DNA of 64,000 bases from Strigamia acuminata (taxonomy: Eukaryota > Arthropoda > Chilopoda > Geophilomorpha > Linotaeniidae): NCBI GenBank assembly GCA_949358305.1, contig OX442314.1, positions 40,680,581-40,744,580 on the forward strand, given 5' to 3'. The notes under the pieces were generated by a model, which was not told where the DNA came from, ran no database searches, and was given only the letters and a program-made list of their open reading frames with translations. Shown piece after piece: positions 1-12,429 of the stretch. Made by a program: the position numbers and the translations under genes. Each line of letters starts with the position of its first letter. Within the stretch, counting starts at the first letter, position 1.

Positions 1-1773
1 AAAAATGCTTGAGTTTACTTCCACACAATGGACACATTGCTGTGAGAAAGGCAAAGCTTCTACGAAAATTCTGAAAAGATGGGACCCGCCGAGGATGCAC
101 AGTTAGACGAAGACTCGTGCAGGCCCACAATTCTCTATTTTGTTAGGAGATAATTAATAGAGATTTGATGCTACGCAGAAAGAAATTGATGAGAAAGAAA
201 ATCTCATAGGAGAAGTCTTCACAAGGGCGGCTTTATGGGACAAATTTGACATTGATCACCTCGACAAGTATGTGCAATTTTAAATTGCACGGGTGATTGT
301 TTAAAGGAACGAAACGTGAAGTTCATCGAAAACGAGCTGGGTGCACCAAACCAAGCTCAGAAGAATTTGTGTGAAGAGCGAAAAGAGCAGGAAAGAGGAT
401 AAGGATCGCTAATGAGAAAACAAGAGGCCCCACATGATTGATAAATAGTCCTGGGTTTATAATTTTCTTGTTATGTAAATGTGAATGGAACTAATAAAAG
501 AAGTATCTGTGTGAATATAAAATGCATCGTTCTGAGGATAGACCAGGAAAGTGCAGTATAGCAAATTAAACCAGCAGCAATACGGTAGACAAGAAATAAA
601 ATCCGCAGTGTCTATCATGTTCGAGAAATGCGTCGTGCAGCAGAGTCTTCAACACGGTGGCGCATATTTGTTACGGAGTATTATTTTTTTTTAACAGTTT
701 AGACCCAAATTTCTTTCCAATATTGAGCGTGAAATGTAACGATGACCTGGAAAATTCATATTTCTTTCAAATTATTTTGAATTACTTGCAGAAATGAAAA
801 ATGAATATAAAGTGGTGGATTGGAAGAGTAAACAACAGAATCTGCATCAATTCAGTGATTGACCTCAATAGTTTTGGTAAAGGGTCGTTTAGTTAAGCAG
901 AAACCCAAAGGTGTTGGAAATAGCAAATTCGAATGTGTGCACCATTAAAAATGTAGAATACCAAAAAGAAAAATGTATTTTTCTCAACATTTCTCAGGAA
1001 AATAAGGATTACTCCGGAGTGAATTTGTATAACCTTTTCAGAAGAAATAGTCAGCAAAAGTTAAGTTCAAGCACAAATATTAAGAAACTACAAAAAATGT
1101 AAATGCCACAATCATGGAAGAATGCGGGCTAACAATACAATGAGAATTGTAAATGCCACATTCCTTCTTGAATGTGGGCTAACAATACAACTAGATGATG
1201 TGATGGAACTTTTGAAATGACCAGAGCTCTCTTCTGGTTTCACCGAGACAAGTAATGTGCTCAGTTTATCCAGGGGTGACCACGTGGAGGTAGAGAGTTG
1301 GATTTTACACCCCCGCAAACAAATCAACTTATGGCTTTGAACAGTTATATGCACCGTCTTTGGCAGGAATCTGAAGTTTCAGCACCCAATCACATACGCC
1401 TTACGGAGAAAAGTAAAAACTGAAATTTTCTTTTTCCCGAAAGGAAAAGGCTAAAAATACTATACATACCAATTTTATTTTTCTGTTCGGTGTGGTTGGC
1501 GTAAAACGGGCGTGTCTAATAAAAGGTTTATTTTCAGAAAATTCGCATTTTCATGTTCCTGGGATAACTATGGCGATGGAAAGAAAATATTTTGAGACGA
1601 ACCAATCGATGTCGTACAAAAGACTGAAAAAAAATTCAGAAATTAATCAAAAAATTATTATAGTTTTTTTTTAAAAAAATAAAGCAAAAGCTGCAGATTA
1701 TTATTAAAATATGACATGGAAGAATGCAACACGAAACGACGCCAATAAATCGAGCAGCGCAATTACTAAGAAT
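1..1773. other. Left flank of element A, no gene identified
   Basis: No reading frame here carries a motif I recognise. The longest open stretch (911-1102, plus strand, 63 codons) begins at GTG and has no early ATG. The only internal structure seen is an imperfect 50-bp tandem duplication near 1.1 kb. Four bases before element A (GAAT, 1770-1773) are the left copy of its target-site duplication. Confidence 0.6.
1098..1190. repeat. Imperfect 2 x 50-bp tandem repeat related to 54.68-54.74 kb
   Basis: The motif TGTAAATGCCACA recurs at 1098 and 1148, and each copy continues to GGGCTAACAATACAA. The same order of words (TGCCAC, GGGCT, AATACAAT, AATTGTAAATGCCACA) appears at about 54680-54740 inside the SWIM-motif remnant. 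This stretch is therefore probably a degenerate, duplicated piece of the same transposon-like sequence. No reading frame survives. Confidence 0.5.
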
Positions 1774-3894
1774 TGTGACGGTACCAAAATACCGCAGGTT
1801 GGTATTTAACATTAAATAAAAGTTTATAATTACTTTAAAGGTTTTCTAACTCTGGTATTTATTTGATTAAGCTTTATATGAGTCCTAGACCATATAAGTG
1901 AGCCCTAAGACTCACGGGTCATAAGATATGCTTATATTACAGTTGAAAGAGTATTCTTTCTTTCCTTGGTCACCATCTTGGCCCACTGCTCAGTGGAGCC
2001 GCTCTATGCCAACCCAGTGTTAGTGTTGTTTATCAACACCAGTATGGCCTTGCGGGGCCAAGAGTACTCTTGACCTCGTCACGCTCGTCTCCCCTCCTTC
2101 ACCACATACTAATGAGGTATGTGCTTTGTGGTCTCTTCCCGCCTCATACTAATGAGGCAAGGTTCTTGTTGCTATTGGTTTGTTTACCCCATTGGTTCCA
2201 TCCCAATGAGGTGTTGTTTAGAAGTTTATATAAACTCTGCACAGAGTTCCCAAGACAGATTTTTGCCCATTATTTTGACTATACACATATTCTGTTTTTG
2301 CCTTTGTTGGTTTGACTTTATATTGTGCGTCAAGTTTTGACGCACTATCGCTGGTTTAGTTGTTGTGCCCTACGACCAACACTCGAGCTTATATGGTATT
2401 GAATTACTGGGCAACGGTGTAAAGCTTCCTCTAGTTGACAGCTGGGGAAGCAGGATGGCACTGGAGGTGTAAAGAATAGGTTTTGTTGCCTCTACTCCAA
2501 CTTTGCCACCCTGGCTTTGTTGGTGGATGTTCCCGCCAAAACCCCACAACCCTTTTGACACTGGATTCAATGACCTTCTGACCGCAGAAGCTAAGCTTAG
2601 GTAAGCCACATTTATTCATACACTCTTAAATTATTAATTAGAATTACTTCAGTGGATTTCCACTGAAGTGGTCAATTGTTATTAAGTTAAGAGATGTTTA
2701 TAACTGGGCTCCTGTTCTTTTGAAGTCAACTGTTAGTCAATCAATTCTCTAACTTGCTAATTGAACTTGCTATTGCTTTAATAGTAACTTCCCTTACCTT
2801 AACCTCTGGTTCTCAATGGCGTAGCATTACTTTGCATTTATGCTTAGTCCTAAATGCGCTAGTCAGCCTTCTCCTGAAAGTTGTTACGAATAGACATTTG
2901 AACTCAGAGCAATCTGAGTTACACCTAAATGTTTGTAGTTGTCTTTCTCTGTCTCGAGCACTCGCTCACAAAACCCCCTTGCACTTGTTAGCCAAGAACC
3001 TAGCCATTAAATGATGTATCCAGTCAATGTTACATCCTAGATTTAGCAGCACTGCTCTACTCTTGGCTAGGCCTATTCAATGGCATGTTGCTTTTCTTCT
3101 AGCCAGTTTATTGGGTCTTTAAACCCAACACCCGCTTAAACAAGAGTTTGCGCTCTTGTTTACGCTCTTGATTTAATTCACCCTTAAGTTTCAGCCATGT
3201 TGACCTTCTTCAAGGTCCATGTGATATTTGTGACGACATCTTTATTAAAGCCACACCGAACCGAATTGCAATCAAAGTCTTGATTGAGCCGCCATTTTTA
3301 AATGTCCCCTTTTAATTCCCTTAAACTACAGTTTCAGCGTAATTAAAAGAGCGCTTCTCTTTCACTCCTGTTCAAGTCCCCCCTTTTGCCTTGGGCCATG
3401 AATTCCTCATGCCTCCCAATGCTCCAGTTTTGTCAGCGTATTTACCCTTTAATATGTCTTTATATTACCCCAATGATTATTGGAGGCCTTGTTTATAGCG
3501 CCTGTGTATTTGTATATGTATTTTGGATTATGGTTTAAAGGTTATTTGGACTCGCTAATAAATTAGCTTTATTATAGATTACACACTTGTGTTGGCTCAA
3601 TATTATTCATAGTTAACTACATTCATCTATCAATTTATATGTCGCATATTTCACGAAGTCAGATATTTATTCTCCATTTATTTATGTTATCTCACTGTTT
3701 ATACCTTTCCAGCCTCGAGATTATTTGTGGTCACTTGCCAGCGACCCCCTTAACCTCTCAAGTGACTCACGTCGCTCAAGAGATTCCTTTCCCGCCTTAC
3801 TGTAGTTGCCATTGCAGTACAGCCTAACTTTACCCCTTAGTTATTCCTTCATATTATACTAATTATATGTTCATGCCTAATTTATTCCGTCACA
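1774..3894 (+). repeat. 5' LTR of element A (2121 bp)
   Basis: This is a direct repeat of 14831-16965 at a constant offset of 13057 until a 14-bp indel near the right end. It starts TGTGAC and ends GTCACA, an inverted terminal match. It contains no convincing coding region: the short frames inside it recur in both copies and overlap each other. It is packed with short perfect hairpins, for example stems at 2325-2333/2337-2345, 2646-2655/2660-2669, 2901-2908/2913-2920 and 3137-3146/3153-3162. Confidence 0.95.
2227..2233 (+). promoter_or_regulatory. Candidate TATA box in A's LTR
   Basis: TATATAA lies in the first quarter of the LTR. Immediately downstream is a 7-bp perfect hairpin (2233-2239 with 2242-2248). 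A retrotransposon LTR must carry its own RNA polymerase II promoter, and this is the best TATA match I saw in this LTR. The start site cannot be seen from sequence. The identical box is in the 3' LTR at 15284-15290. Confidence 0.4.
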
Positions 3895-3896
3895 AG

Positions 3897-3914
3897 TGGC
3901 GTCCGCGACAGGAT
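3897..3914 (+). other. Primer binding site of element A
   Basis: Two bases after the LTR, TGGCGTCCGCGACAGGAT begins with the TGG that pairs with a tRNA CCA end. The sequence resembles, with a few differences, the tRNA-Arg-type primer sites of mdg1/412-like elements. The tRNA identity is from memory and needs a tRNA comparison. The position directly after the LTR supports its role in minus-strand priming. Confidence 0.7.
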
Positions 3915-5145
3915 GTGCATAATTAAGTAGTTAATTTGCATATTCAAATTGATAGATCAATCTGGTGCAATTTTGGAAAAAATTGCAAAAATATGATATT
4001 TTGATTTTTTGTTTGAAAAGTCAAAGAGCGTTAGTATTTAATTATATATAGTGTGATAAAATAAAATTATTTGGGTTTTTAGCGTGATAATGTTGTTTAA
4101 AGTGCATTTTTTCAGTTTTGTGTAAATCTGGTTGACGGGTGCCAAGAAACAGGTGTTTGTCAGCTAGCCTAAGGCTATCCCCTTGAAGACCCTCTTCCCT
4201 CTTTCTTCCAATCGCTCACCCCTCAACCCCTACTGAGCTTACAAGTCAAAGACCTCAACTTTAACCTATTTGCCAATCTGAAAACCACTTGCAAAATTAA
4301 ATATTTCAATAAACAAATATTCATTCCTCCCAATTATTTTCCAGTTTCCTGAATAAACCACTGTAATTAAATATCTAAACTCACCATTTCTATAAATTCT
4401 CATTAAAAAATTAATATCCATATGATTATATGTCAAATTTCAATAAATAACAATTCCAAATTAATTAAAATTCCTTTTCAAATTTAAAAAAGTAAGAAAA
4501 CTAGTTTACACCTAACCTAAACCTTACATTCTTCAAACTTCAAACATATTTCTGGATAATTGCTCTAACTAAAAATTTGTAGCACCATCTTGTGAAGCCT
4601 AATCCCTATTGTTTCAAGTTCCTGTCCTTTATGCCAAACTTTCCCTGTGCCGACTCAACGTCGCCAGACAGGCAATTATTGCCATTAACATAATCCTATG
4701 TCTGCCAAATAATTATTTCCTTTGTAAATATCAAAGTTATAAAACCCTAGTTTCCCTCGATTCTGTTCACTTCTCGAAGTACTTCTTCTGCATACCCACG
4801 TGTACCAGACGACCACTTCCCTGAAAAGCTGAAACACTGCAAACTTTAGACGACTCCCGCAATCCGATTCGAACTCTCCACCGACGGTAGGCAAATTTCA
4901 TTTTGACATTTTCTATCAAGAGAAAAGTAATTGTTAGTATTGTTGAGACGTTTGATATTTTGCATTAGAATCATAAGCTTCTTGAATTCGCTTGAATTTA
5001 GGAATTCCATTGTGTACAGATCAAATTTCGACTTGATCCATTTATCGCTTGAGTTTTCTGAGAATATCAGAAATAATTCAAGAAGAGAAAGGAAAGTGTT
5101 TTAAATAATTATTTGAAAGCTTAAATTTTGACATCCGTGGTAATA
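3915..5145 (+). other. Untranslated leader of element A
   Basis: This 1.2-kb stretch between the primer site and the first gag ATG is AT-rich in its first half. It holds only short open frames (for example 4609-4824) without recognisable domains. It is expected to contain packaging signals and any splice donor. GTAAGA near 4492 is one possible donor, but nothing singles it out. Confidence 0.6.
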
Positions 5146-7053
5146 ATGACAGGCCGTAATAAAACGAACCCCACTGTAGTGACTTCCCCTGGTGATTTAA
5201 ATTCGAGTAATATCGAGCCTCAGGCCGGCGGTAGTCAAGGGCAGCAGGTTACTTTGGACCTCAGCGCCGCCCAGACAGTTGATTTGCCCGCTCTCCTGAA
5301 TCTTGGTGTTTTGGTGGGAATAGACCCCGCCAGTTACGTAGATATTAATGACTTTGCTGCAAGAACTGCACAAATTTTGGCAGATGCTCAGGCCAAAGCT
5401 CAGGCAGATGCTCAGGCCAAAGCTCAGGCAGATGCTCAGGCCAAAGCTCAGGCAGATGCTCAAGCCAAAGCTCAGGCAGATGCTCAAGCCAAAGCTCAGG
5501 CAGATGCTCAAGCCAAAGTTCAGGCGGATGCCCAAGCCAAAGCCCAAGCCGATGCGTTAGCATTAGCCCAAGCTCAGGCACAAGCCACCTTAAATCAACA
5601 AGCTAATGCTGGTGGAAACACACCAACCCATCAACCTAGACCCACTACTCCACCACTTATTATTGACCCCAATTTGCATAACCATTCGACCCCGCATGGA
5701 AACCCTCGTAGACGAATAAACACGTCCCCTGCCCGCTCGCATTCTTCTAGTACTTCTACGGTTTCGAATGATATGTTAGTTAATATGTTTGATAGTATCA
5801 GGCAGCTAGCCACAAGTTTTACAACCTTCCAGGCTGACCAAGTTAATCAGCGACGACCGCGAGATCGTACCCCTCCCCCCAATGATCCGCGAGATCGTAC
5901 CCCTCCCCCCAATGATCAATCAAATTCTACACAGAACGACCCTCGTCGTTACACTTTCAAAGGTTTGGAGGTGCCCCGCTTCACAGGAGAAGGCACCCCT
6001 GCAGACTGTAATTTGTTTATCGACGCTGTAATCGCTGCAGCGCGAAATAAAGGTTGCCCTCTTAACGAGGCGATCACTCAATGTGTTCCCTCATACCTCA
6101 CGGGAGTGGCTGCCACTTGGTATGACGATTTCGCGCCAACTCTCACTGTTTGGGAAGATTTTAAGACCGTTTTCCAAAACAGATTTGGATTAAATGAGGA
6201 TCAGAGAGGCGAGCTCTGCTTCGAGCAGGTCGCAGAGGAAGGAGAGACAGTGTATCACTACGTGTTGCGCTATTATAACTGCTGGCGACAGCAATCTACG
6301 TACAACGGAATCGTTGCGCGTAAAATGATGCAACGCTACGCAACCCCTGATATTCGTAGCCGTCTAGAAATAAACAATTTAGACAAAGGTGATCTAGAGC
6401 GGATATACAAGAAAGTATTAGCAGACAAGGAGAAGTATGATGTCAAAGTGGGCAATGACCCCATCGCCCCAGGGACAAAATCTAAACCTAAGGATAATAA
6501 AGATGACAAACCCGCAGCTGCTAAGACAGCCGATACCCCCAAAGAAACTAAGGAAGAAAAGAAATCTGAAAATTCAGAAGGTGTCAAGCATAACGACGGT
6601 AAACACAAGCGTCACTGGCACCACAATAAATATAAAAACTCTGCTAAGAAAATTTTAAATAAAATATCGGTTTCTTCGGATTCAGACAGCTCAGAAAACT
6701 CTGACGCATCTGAAAACGAGACCCAAGAACATAGTGAGGAATTGTTAAATCATATCAGCCAACAGGTAAAAAGGTTTGAGAAAGGGACTTGCTTCAATTG
6801 TGGAAGTAAGGATCATTTTCGAAATAAATGCCCCACCTTTAAAGGCAATAACGATCATAATAAAAAGCGTGAACACCGACCCAATTCTCATTCCCACAGC
6901 TCCCAGGACGCAAAAAAGAGCAAACACGAAGATCCCTTAATTGCTAAAATGCTGGCGGAATTAGCAAAATGCCCCCTCTGTCGAGAGGCGGAACATGGTG
7001 CAAAAGACTGCCCCATTCTAAAAAACTTGCAGCCGGGACTGACGCCCAAATAG
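5146..7053 (+). CDS. Element A Gag polyprotein
   Basis: This is the structural protein that assembles the virus-like particle and binds genomic RNA. The frame is open from 5128, but the codon there is TTG. The first ATG is at 5146, giving 635 residues. The order is: N-terminal region; about eight copies of an Ala/Gln/Lys/Asp octapeptide (residues about 79-140); a Ser/Pro-rich stretch with a duplicated [10 protein letters not shown] unit; a capsid-like Retrotrans_gag segment (about 265-390, with the ATWYDDF motif); a Lys/Ser/Glu-rich stretch; and two CX2CX4HX4C zinc knuckles (C549-C562 and C609-C622). The last part overlaps pol. It ends at TAG 7051-7053, which lies in the loop of the frameshift hairpin. 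The octapeptide array is unusual for a Gag. Confidence 0.95.
   Translation: MTGRNKTNPTVVTSPGDLNSSNIEPQAGGSQGQQVTLDLSAAQTVDLPALLNLGVLVGIDPASYVDINDFAARTAQILADAQAKAQADAQAKAQADAQAKAQADAQAKAQADAQAKAQADAQAKVQADAQAKAQADALALAQAQAQATLNQQANAGGNTPTHQPRPTTPPLIIDPNLHNHSTPHGNPRRRINTSPARSHSSSTSTVSNDMLVNMFDSIRQLATSFTTFQADQVNQRRPRDRTPPPNDPRDRTPPPNDQSNSTQNDPRRYTFKGLEVPRFTGEGTPADCNLFIDAVIAAARNKGCPLNEAITQCVPSYLTGVAATWYDDFAPTLTVWEDFKTVFQNRFGLNEDQRGELCFEQVAEEGETVYHYVLRYYNCWRQQSTYNGIVARKMMQRYATPDIRSRLEINNLDKGDLERIYKKVLADKEKYDVKVGNDPIAPGTKSKPKDNKDDKPAAAKTADTPKETKEEKKSENSEGVKHNDGKHKRHWHHNKYKNSAKKILNKISVSSDSDSSENSDASENETQEHSEELLNHISQQVKRFEKGTCFNCGSKDHFRNKCPTFKGNNDHNKKREHRPNSHSHSSQDAKKSKHEDPLIAKMLAELAKCPLCREAEHGAKDCPILKNLQPGLTPK
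5380..5565 (+). repeat. 24-bp tandem repeat inside gag A
   Basis: About eight tandem copies of a 24-bp unit encode the octapeptide AQADAQAK. Most copies are identical or differ by one base (cag/caa, gcc/gtt). The array stays in frame with gag. It is open in other frames too, which produces spurious long frames on both strands. Confidence 0.9.
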
Positions 7054-7062
7054 TTCAGTCCC
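7020..7062 (+). promoter_or_regulatory. Programmed -1 frameshift signal, gag-pol of A
   Basis: The heptamer A AAA AAC (7020-7026) is in the exact X XXY YYZ phase of the gag frame (codons AAA 7021-7023 and AAC 7024-7026). It is followed by an 8-nt spacer and a perfect 8-bp stem, GGGACTGA (7035-7042) with TCAGTCCC (7055-7062). The 12-nt loop contains the gag stop codon. A -1 slip leads directly into the pol frame at 7026. This heptamer class is known to work in retroviruses. Function here is inferred from position and phase. Confidence 0.9.
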
Positions 7063-10000
7063 AAATACAAACCGGAATTAAATTTAACAACCCACTTCTT
7101 AACCCAGATTTAAATTTATGCAAATCCTTTAACAAAATGTCCCTTGCGTTAGCGGGATCAGAAGATTTCCCATTTTCTTCCCATCCCTCTCCTCACCACG
7201 ATTTAAAAGAACGTTTCACCGAACGTTTGATGTCAATGGCGTCATCCTCCACTACGGACCACGCCCAAATTAATGTTCACGTAAATGGAGTCCCCGCCTT
7301 GGCGCTAATAGATTCTGGCGCCACCAGTTGTTTCGTTGGCGAACATCTGTTACCTGTTTTCGGCATTAAATACGAGTCAGTTCGTCAGATTAAAAATAAT
7401 GTGCGAATTTCTGCCCCCGGAATTAAACACAAGCCGGTGGGCAAAGTAGACATCACTATACAGTGGGCAAATCATCATACACCCTTTACCTTCATAGTTT
7501 TGCCCCCCAGGGTGACAAATTTAACGATTGGTCACAATTTTATGCGCAAAACCTCTCTATACTTGCGCCCCGACGAACAATTGGCGAGATGTGGAAACGA
7601 CCCGGATGTAGCGATTCCTTATGCCACTAAAAAAGAAATTAATAAATTAGAGAAGCAATGTTTAAAAGTTTTACGTTCCAAGAGATTTAAAGCGAAGAAA
7701 GCAGTACGAAAAGCGCTTGTAAATGCAAGCACCACTTTAGAGGAGATCGCTGACCTCGATCCCCATGACGCGTTGTTTACACCTCCTGGCGTCCCCAAAG
7801 ATTGTCTAGTGCCACCAGTTTACGCCAAAGACATTCCCTCGCTCTCACGACAAATTGAGCGCTCGCTCGATTGGAGTGAGAAGTTGGTGGAACACGCCGA
7901 TTGTACGCCCGATCAACGCCTTCTATTAAAAGCAGTGTTAGAAAGTGTCCAGTCAGTGTTTAGTGACACTCCCGGCCGTACTCATATAGTCAAGCATACA
8001 ATTATGCTACGTGACAATCCTCGAAAATCTCCATACCGGATGTATAATCCAACCAAGCGTGACATACTTAAGACCCTTGTACAAGAACTTATCGATTTGG
8101 ACTTGATCGAACCCGCTGCTATTAGTCCTTATGTGTCACACCCCTTGATCGTGTCCAAACCCGACGGATCATACCGTCTGTGCATTGATTATAGATGGGT
8201 CAATTCGGCTACCGTACAGGATACGATCGCCATGCCAGATTTGAATATGATGTTATTATATTTAGGTGACGCCAAATATTTTACGTCCATGGATCTCGTT
8301 AAGGGATATTACCAGGTCGAAATAGACCCCAATAGCCGCCCTATCACATCATTTTACACCCCAATGGGGAAATACCAATTTAAGCGCATGCCGTTCGGCT
8401 TGTGTAACGCTCCCGCCACATTTCAAAATCTGATGGAACAAATTTTGGCCCCTGTTACTGGCCAATTTTGTTTGGTTTATTTAGATGATATCATCATTTA
8501 TTCCAAGACGTGGGAGGAGCATTTACAGCATGTTAAGCAAGTGTTACAACTCTTACGTAATGCAGGTTTAACTGTGAGCATGACCAAGTCCCGTTTTGGA
8601 CAAACTGAAATCAAATTTTTAGGTTTTAGAATTACAAAGGAAGGCACTAAGGCCGACACATTAAAACTTTTGGCCATAGACAGTTTTCCTGCCCCCACCA
8701 CGGTGAAAGAAGTTCAGAGATTTCTGGGCATGACGGGTTATTTACGTAAATTTGTCCCTAATTATGCTTCCATCGCCAAACCCTTATCATCTTTGACCAA
8801 GAAAGATTTACCATTTGTTTGGGAGGAAGAGCAGAAAACTGCATTTAAAACTTTAAAAGAAAAACTTATGACTGATGGCTGCCTACTTCGCCCTGAACTG
8901 AGTAAACCATTCGTAATTCAGACAGACGCTAGTCATGAAGGATTAGGAGCTGTTCTCATGCAAGAGGTAGAGGTAAATGGAAAAAAGGTTTTAAAACCGG
9001 CAGCATACGCTAGTCGAGTGTTAAAAGGAGCGGAAGTCCGCTATAATACCCCTGAACTTGAATGTTTGGCTGTCGTTTGGGCAGTCGACCGTTTTCGTCC
9101 GTTTCTAGAGTACACCACTTTTCAACTGGAAAGTGACGCGCAGGCGCTCAAATGGTTGATGACGTCACCAGAGCCCTCCGGACGATTTGGTCGATGGGCC
9201 ACCCGACTGCAGGCCGGCGCGTTCAAAATTGAATACCGCCAGGGCAAATACAATCAAATTGCCGATGCCCTCTCGCGAGCCCCGCTCTCTGAAGAGCATA
9301 TCCCGTCTACTGACCACGTAGAACACACCGAAGTGACCCAATACTGGCCCGAGTGGACTGGAAATAGAAATAAAGGTGTTAACATTTCAAAAGAAAATAA
9401 AGAAGAGTTGTGTTCCCTCAGAATTGAGTATGTCAATTCTGTTGAAACACAGGGGGATGGTAGCCCTGACGTGATAACTCCAGATGAAATTTTAAATTTT
9501 CTCGACACTACAAAAAAGACTGATAAAAATTGCAAACGCAATGAGACTTTGATGTCTGCACTCACAGATGCGTTAAAGACAGTTCCGCCCTCCCGCGACG
9601 AAATTATAAACGCACGTGCTGACCCCTTTTTGTATGACATAATTCAGTTCATTTCTAAAGATGAGCTGCCCAAAAATAATAAATTGCATTTACGAGATTT
9701 TAAAAAATTGTGTCGCCATTACATGATGGATGGCGATTTACTTGCGAGATTTGCTCCAACATTCGACGAGGAATTGTTGGATACTGGAAATGGGTTCAAA
9801 GCTGCAATGCCTCGCAGTTTACTTAAGCGCGCGTTATTTGCGTGCCACGGGCACCCAATGGCAGGCCACTCAGGTGTAGCAAAGACTCTAGACAGAGCAA
9901 AGATGTTATATCATTGGTTCGGTATGTCCCGTGACGTACGAGGTTATGTGACAGGTTGTCAACATTGCCAAATGTACAAGCCACTGCAAAGAAAGCCCCT

Positions 10001-11156
10001 TGCCGGCGAATACGTGCCTTTAGGTATGACATTTCCTTGGGAAACGGTCACTGTGGATTTAATGGGTCCCAAACCTGGTAATAAGTTTAAATGGTTACTT
10101 GTAATCATGGACAACGCAACGAAATATATCGAAGTATTTGCGCTGCACACAGCTTCAGCCAAAATAATTGTGGAAAAGCTACATGAGGTTGCATGTAGAC
10201 ATGGCTCACCCAAAAAGATTATAAGTGACAACGGCCCCCAATTCTGCGCCCTGATTTACAGAAAATTCTGTGAACGACAGGGCATAACAGTAAAGCACAC
10301 AAGCACCTATAATCCCTCGGCCAACCCAACTGAAAGGGCCAACCGAAATTTGAAAGTGATGATAGCTCTGTTCAGTGACGTGCACAAAAATTGGCACGAA
10401 CTTATTCACGATTTTGCGTTCGCAACACGTACATCCAATTCAGAGGCAACAGGCTCAACGCCATTATTATTAAATTCTGGACGAATAGTTACTCCACCTT
10501 GGAACCCCAATACGTTGAATAATTCCGTCAAACTCGATCCCAACGACCCCGAGAAGTATATCGCGTCGATTCAGAATACAGTTCGCCTCGCCCAAAACGT
10601 GATGTTCACTAAAATTCAAGAAAACTATGAGAAACATAGGAAAATTCATCACAAGAAATACCGGATCGGAACGTTCGATTTAGACGATTTAGTTTGGCGA
10701 AAGACGCATCACTTGTCAAATGCCGACCGGCAATTTTCAGCGAAAATGGCCGAAGTACGAGACGGTCCCTGGAAAATCATAAAGATACTAGGCGGTACCG
10801 CTTACCGCCTGGAAAAGTTAGAAGATGGCACAATAGAGAATTCTATTAATATCAAGCACCTTACCCCCTATTTACCGGAATACCCGATTGAAGAGTGGGT
10901 CGAAAACCAAACACACGGCACAGATTCGGCACATCCAACTCCCAGGTGGATGGAAAACGATGAAAATTTACCAAGTCCAGGTTCGGAGCAAGCGGAACCA
11001 ATGGAACTCGCGACTGACGTCACTCCGCTTACCACGCGTATTGTAACGCCGAGACGTGATGACGTCGAACCCCGAACTTCGAAGCGACCACGTGTTGCAA
11101 ACAAGCATTATGCGCACGACTTCGTCACATGTCTCGATTCGCAAAATCTCAGTTAA
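7026..11156 (+). CDS. Element A Pol: protease, RT, RNase H, integrase
   Basis: This is the -1 frame, entered by ribosomal slippage at 7020-7026. The frame is also open upstream to an ATG at 6969, but expression as Gag-Pol is more likely. The aspartic protease has DSGAT at 7311. Reverse transcriptase follows, with [10 protein letters not shown] and the catalytic YLDD at 8478-8489. RNase H has [12 protein letters not shown] near 8920, and its [11 protein letters not shown] segment near 9056. The integrase has an HHCC zinc motif ([10 protein letters not shown] near 9847 to CQHCQ) and the catalytic triad D (VDLMGPKP, about 10054), D (SDNGPQF, about 10225), E (NPTERANRN, about 10324). A basic C-terminal tail ends at TAA. 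There is no internal stop or frameshift over 1376 codons, so the enzyme set appears intact. Confidence 0.96.
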   Translation, partial: LAAGTDAQIVQSQIQTGIKFNNPLLNPDLNLCKSFNKMSLALAGSEDFPFSSHPSPHHDLKERFTERLMSMASSSTTDHAQINVHVNGVPALALIDSGATSCFVGEHLLPVFGIKYESVRQIKNNVRISAPGIKHKPVGKVDITIQWANHHTPFTFIVLPPRVTNLTIGHNFMRKTSLYLRPDEQLARCGNDPDVAIPYATKKEINKLEKQCLKVLRSKRFKAKKAVRKALVNASTTLEEIADLDPHDALFTPPGVPKDCLVPPVYAKDIPSLSRQIERSLDWSEKLVEHADCTPDQRLLLKAVLESVQSVFSDTPGRTHIVKHTIMLRDNPRKSPYRMYNPTKRDILKTLVQELIDLDLIEPAAISPYVSHPLIVSKPDGSYRLCIDYRWVNSATVQDTIAMPDLNMMLLYLGDAKYFTSMDLVKGYYQVEIDPNSRPITSFYTPMGKYQFKRMPFGLCNAPATFQNLMEQILAPVTGQFCLVYLDDIIIYSKTWEEHLQHVKQVLQLLRNAGLTVSMTKSRFGQTEIKFLGFRITKEGTKADTLKLLAIDSFPAPTTVKEVQRFLGMTGYLRKFVPNYASIAKPLSSLTKKDLPFVWEEEQKTAFKTLKEKLMTDGCLLRPELSKPFVIQTDASHEGLGAVLMQEVEVNGKKVLKPAAYASRVLKGAEVRYNTPELECLAVVWAVDRFRPFLEYTTFQLESDAQALKWLMTSPEPSGRFGRWATRLQAGAFKIEYRQGKYNQIADALSRAPLSEEHIPSTDHVEHTEVTQYWPEWTGNRNKGVNISKENKEELCSLRIEYVNSVETQGDGSPDVITPDEILNFLDTTKKTDKNCKRNETLMSALTDALKTVPPSRDEIINARADPFLYDIIQFISKDELPKNNKLHLRDFKKLCRHYMMDGDLLARFAPTFDEELLDTGNGFKAAMPRSLLKRALFACHGHPMAGHSGVAKTLDRAKMLYHWFGMSRDVRGYVTGCQHCQMYKPLQRKPLAGEYVPLGMTFPWETVTVDLMGPKPGNKFKWLLVIMDNATKYIEVFALHTASAKIIVEKLHEVACRHGSPKKIISDNGPQFCALIYRKFCERQGITVKHTSTYNPSANPTERANRNLKVMIALFSDVHKNWHELIHDFAFATRTSNSEATGSTPLLLNSGRIVTPPWNPNTLNNSVKLDPNDPEKYIASIQNTVRLAQNVMFTKIQENYEKHRKIHHKKYRIGTFDLDDLVWRKTHHLSNADRQFSAKMAEVRDGPWKIIKILGGTAYRLEKLEDGTIENSINIKHLTPYLPEYPIEEWVENQTHGTDSAHPTPRWMENDENLPSPGSEQAEPMELATDVTPLTTRIVTPRRDDVEPRTSKRPRVANKHYAHDFVTCLDSQNLS

Positions 11157-12429
11157 GATTTGGGAAATCTCGCATCGAAAGCGGTTTGTTCGAAATCTTT
11201 TAATAAATAATTATTCGCGATTTTATTTCCAATTTGATCCAAGTTGTCTATCTAACTTTTAGCTTACGCATCGCTTAGTAGAAAAGATTTTAGTGAATTC
11301 TAAGGTTAGAGATCTCACATAAGGTTGCCTTTCAAAATATTTATTCGTTTCATATTTGATATTTATACAAGTTTTCATGTATATGGGTCAAGAATTCCCC
11401 TACTTCCAACTTCCTACTTTCGGATTAGTAGATCAGGCTACATTCTCAGCTGAAAACAATTAGTGGTCGACCTTTGACTCCATCTCAAACTCAGAATTTG
11501 TGATTCTTACTACGCTCGGCGTTATCTTTTCTGACGTCATCAGCCACGCTATTGTTCTCGACAAATCCCTTAGTATCTCGACTTACATCCATTGTCCAGT
11601 CTTGACTTGTCACTTCGCAACACGTTAGTTTCACTTCGATCATCTCGCTTACCCGACCCGATAGTTGGATTTCCGTTGTTTTCACCAAAATTCGGTAGTT
11701 ATTTGCTCTTGTAATTGATTTTACGGTAATAATTTACCGATTGTTGTGTTTAATTTTGTTAGTTTCGATTTCGTCGCTAATTTATCGCTGATCGTACGAT
11801 CCGTTCCGATCGTTTCTCACTTGGTTATTCAGCACGGCCGCGTCGAAAGCGTTCGCTTCACTACTTTTCGGAAAGATCTCGTTCTTTATTCGTAGTTACT
11901 TCAAACGCGTAAGTTATCTGTCGAAATTAGTGATTAGCACTCATAAAATGTATATTATCGGTAAATGAACGCATGTTCATATGTAGGATCGCCACGTGAC
12001 ACGCACATTTACCCGCCACTTAACCCTTAAGATTTAATTCGGTATTTGAAATTTATTTGTATTTAAGCGAATGCTTCGCTAAGAGCTGTTATAAACCAAA
12101 TTCGCGTAATTTCCTGTAAAATTTAGGCAGTTTAAAGACTTCGGCGTAATTCTACCACGCGCTCCGTTAGAAAATGGCGCCTTTTGCTCATCTCTTCCGC
12201 CAGGTGGCGTTGATCTGTTCAGATCTATTACCAAATTTATCCCTAGATGTCCCTTGCAAATTGATTTATTCCTGCTTTAAAAATGATTATTTTACCCTGT
12301 AAATTTATTTCACCTACTCGTAATTACTATGTTCTGTCATGAGTCGAACCACATACTTTCGTAGGCTTAAGATTTGGTTAACTTTTGCTGACTTTTTCTT
12401 GTTTTTACCCACCGGAAGTTACGTACCAG
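11157..12429 (+). other. Spacer between pol and ORF3 of A, with candidate splice acceptor
   Basis: These 1.27 kb hold no credible gene. A pyrimidine-rich tract at about 12389-12410 precedes TTACGTACCAG, which ends at 12429, so the AG touches the ORF3 ATG. This is the arrangement expected if ORF3 is translated from a spliced subgenomic RNA, as env genes are. No RNA evidence is available. Confidence 0.5.

Noticed and set aside
911-1102. 63-codon protein in the left flank
   Set aside because: It starts at GTG, has no early ATG, no domain and no splice signals.
2070-3827. Small ORFs inside A's LTRs (2070-2315, 2754-3014, 3639-3827 and their 3' copies)
   Set aside because: They overlap on both strands, lack motifs and are repeated only because the LTR is. 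Several start at non-ATG codons.
5197-5581. Minus-strand and alternate-frame ORFs through the gag A repeat
   Set aside because: The 24-bp unit contains no stop in several frames, so these are shadows of the tandem array inside gag.
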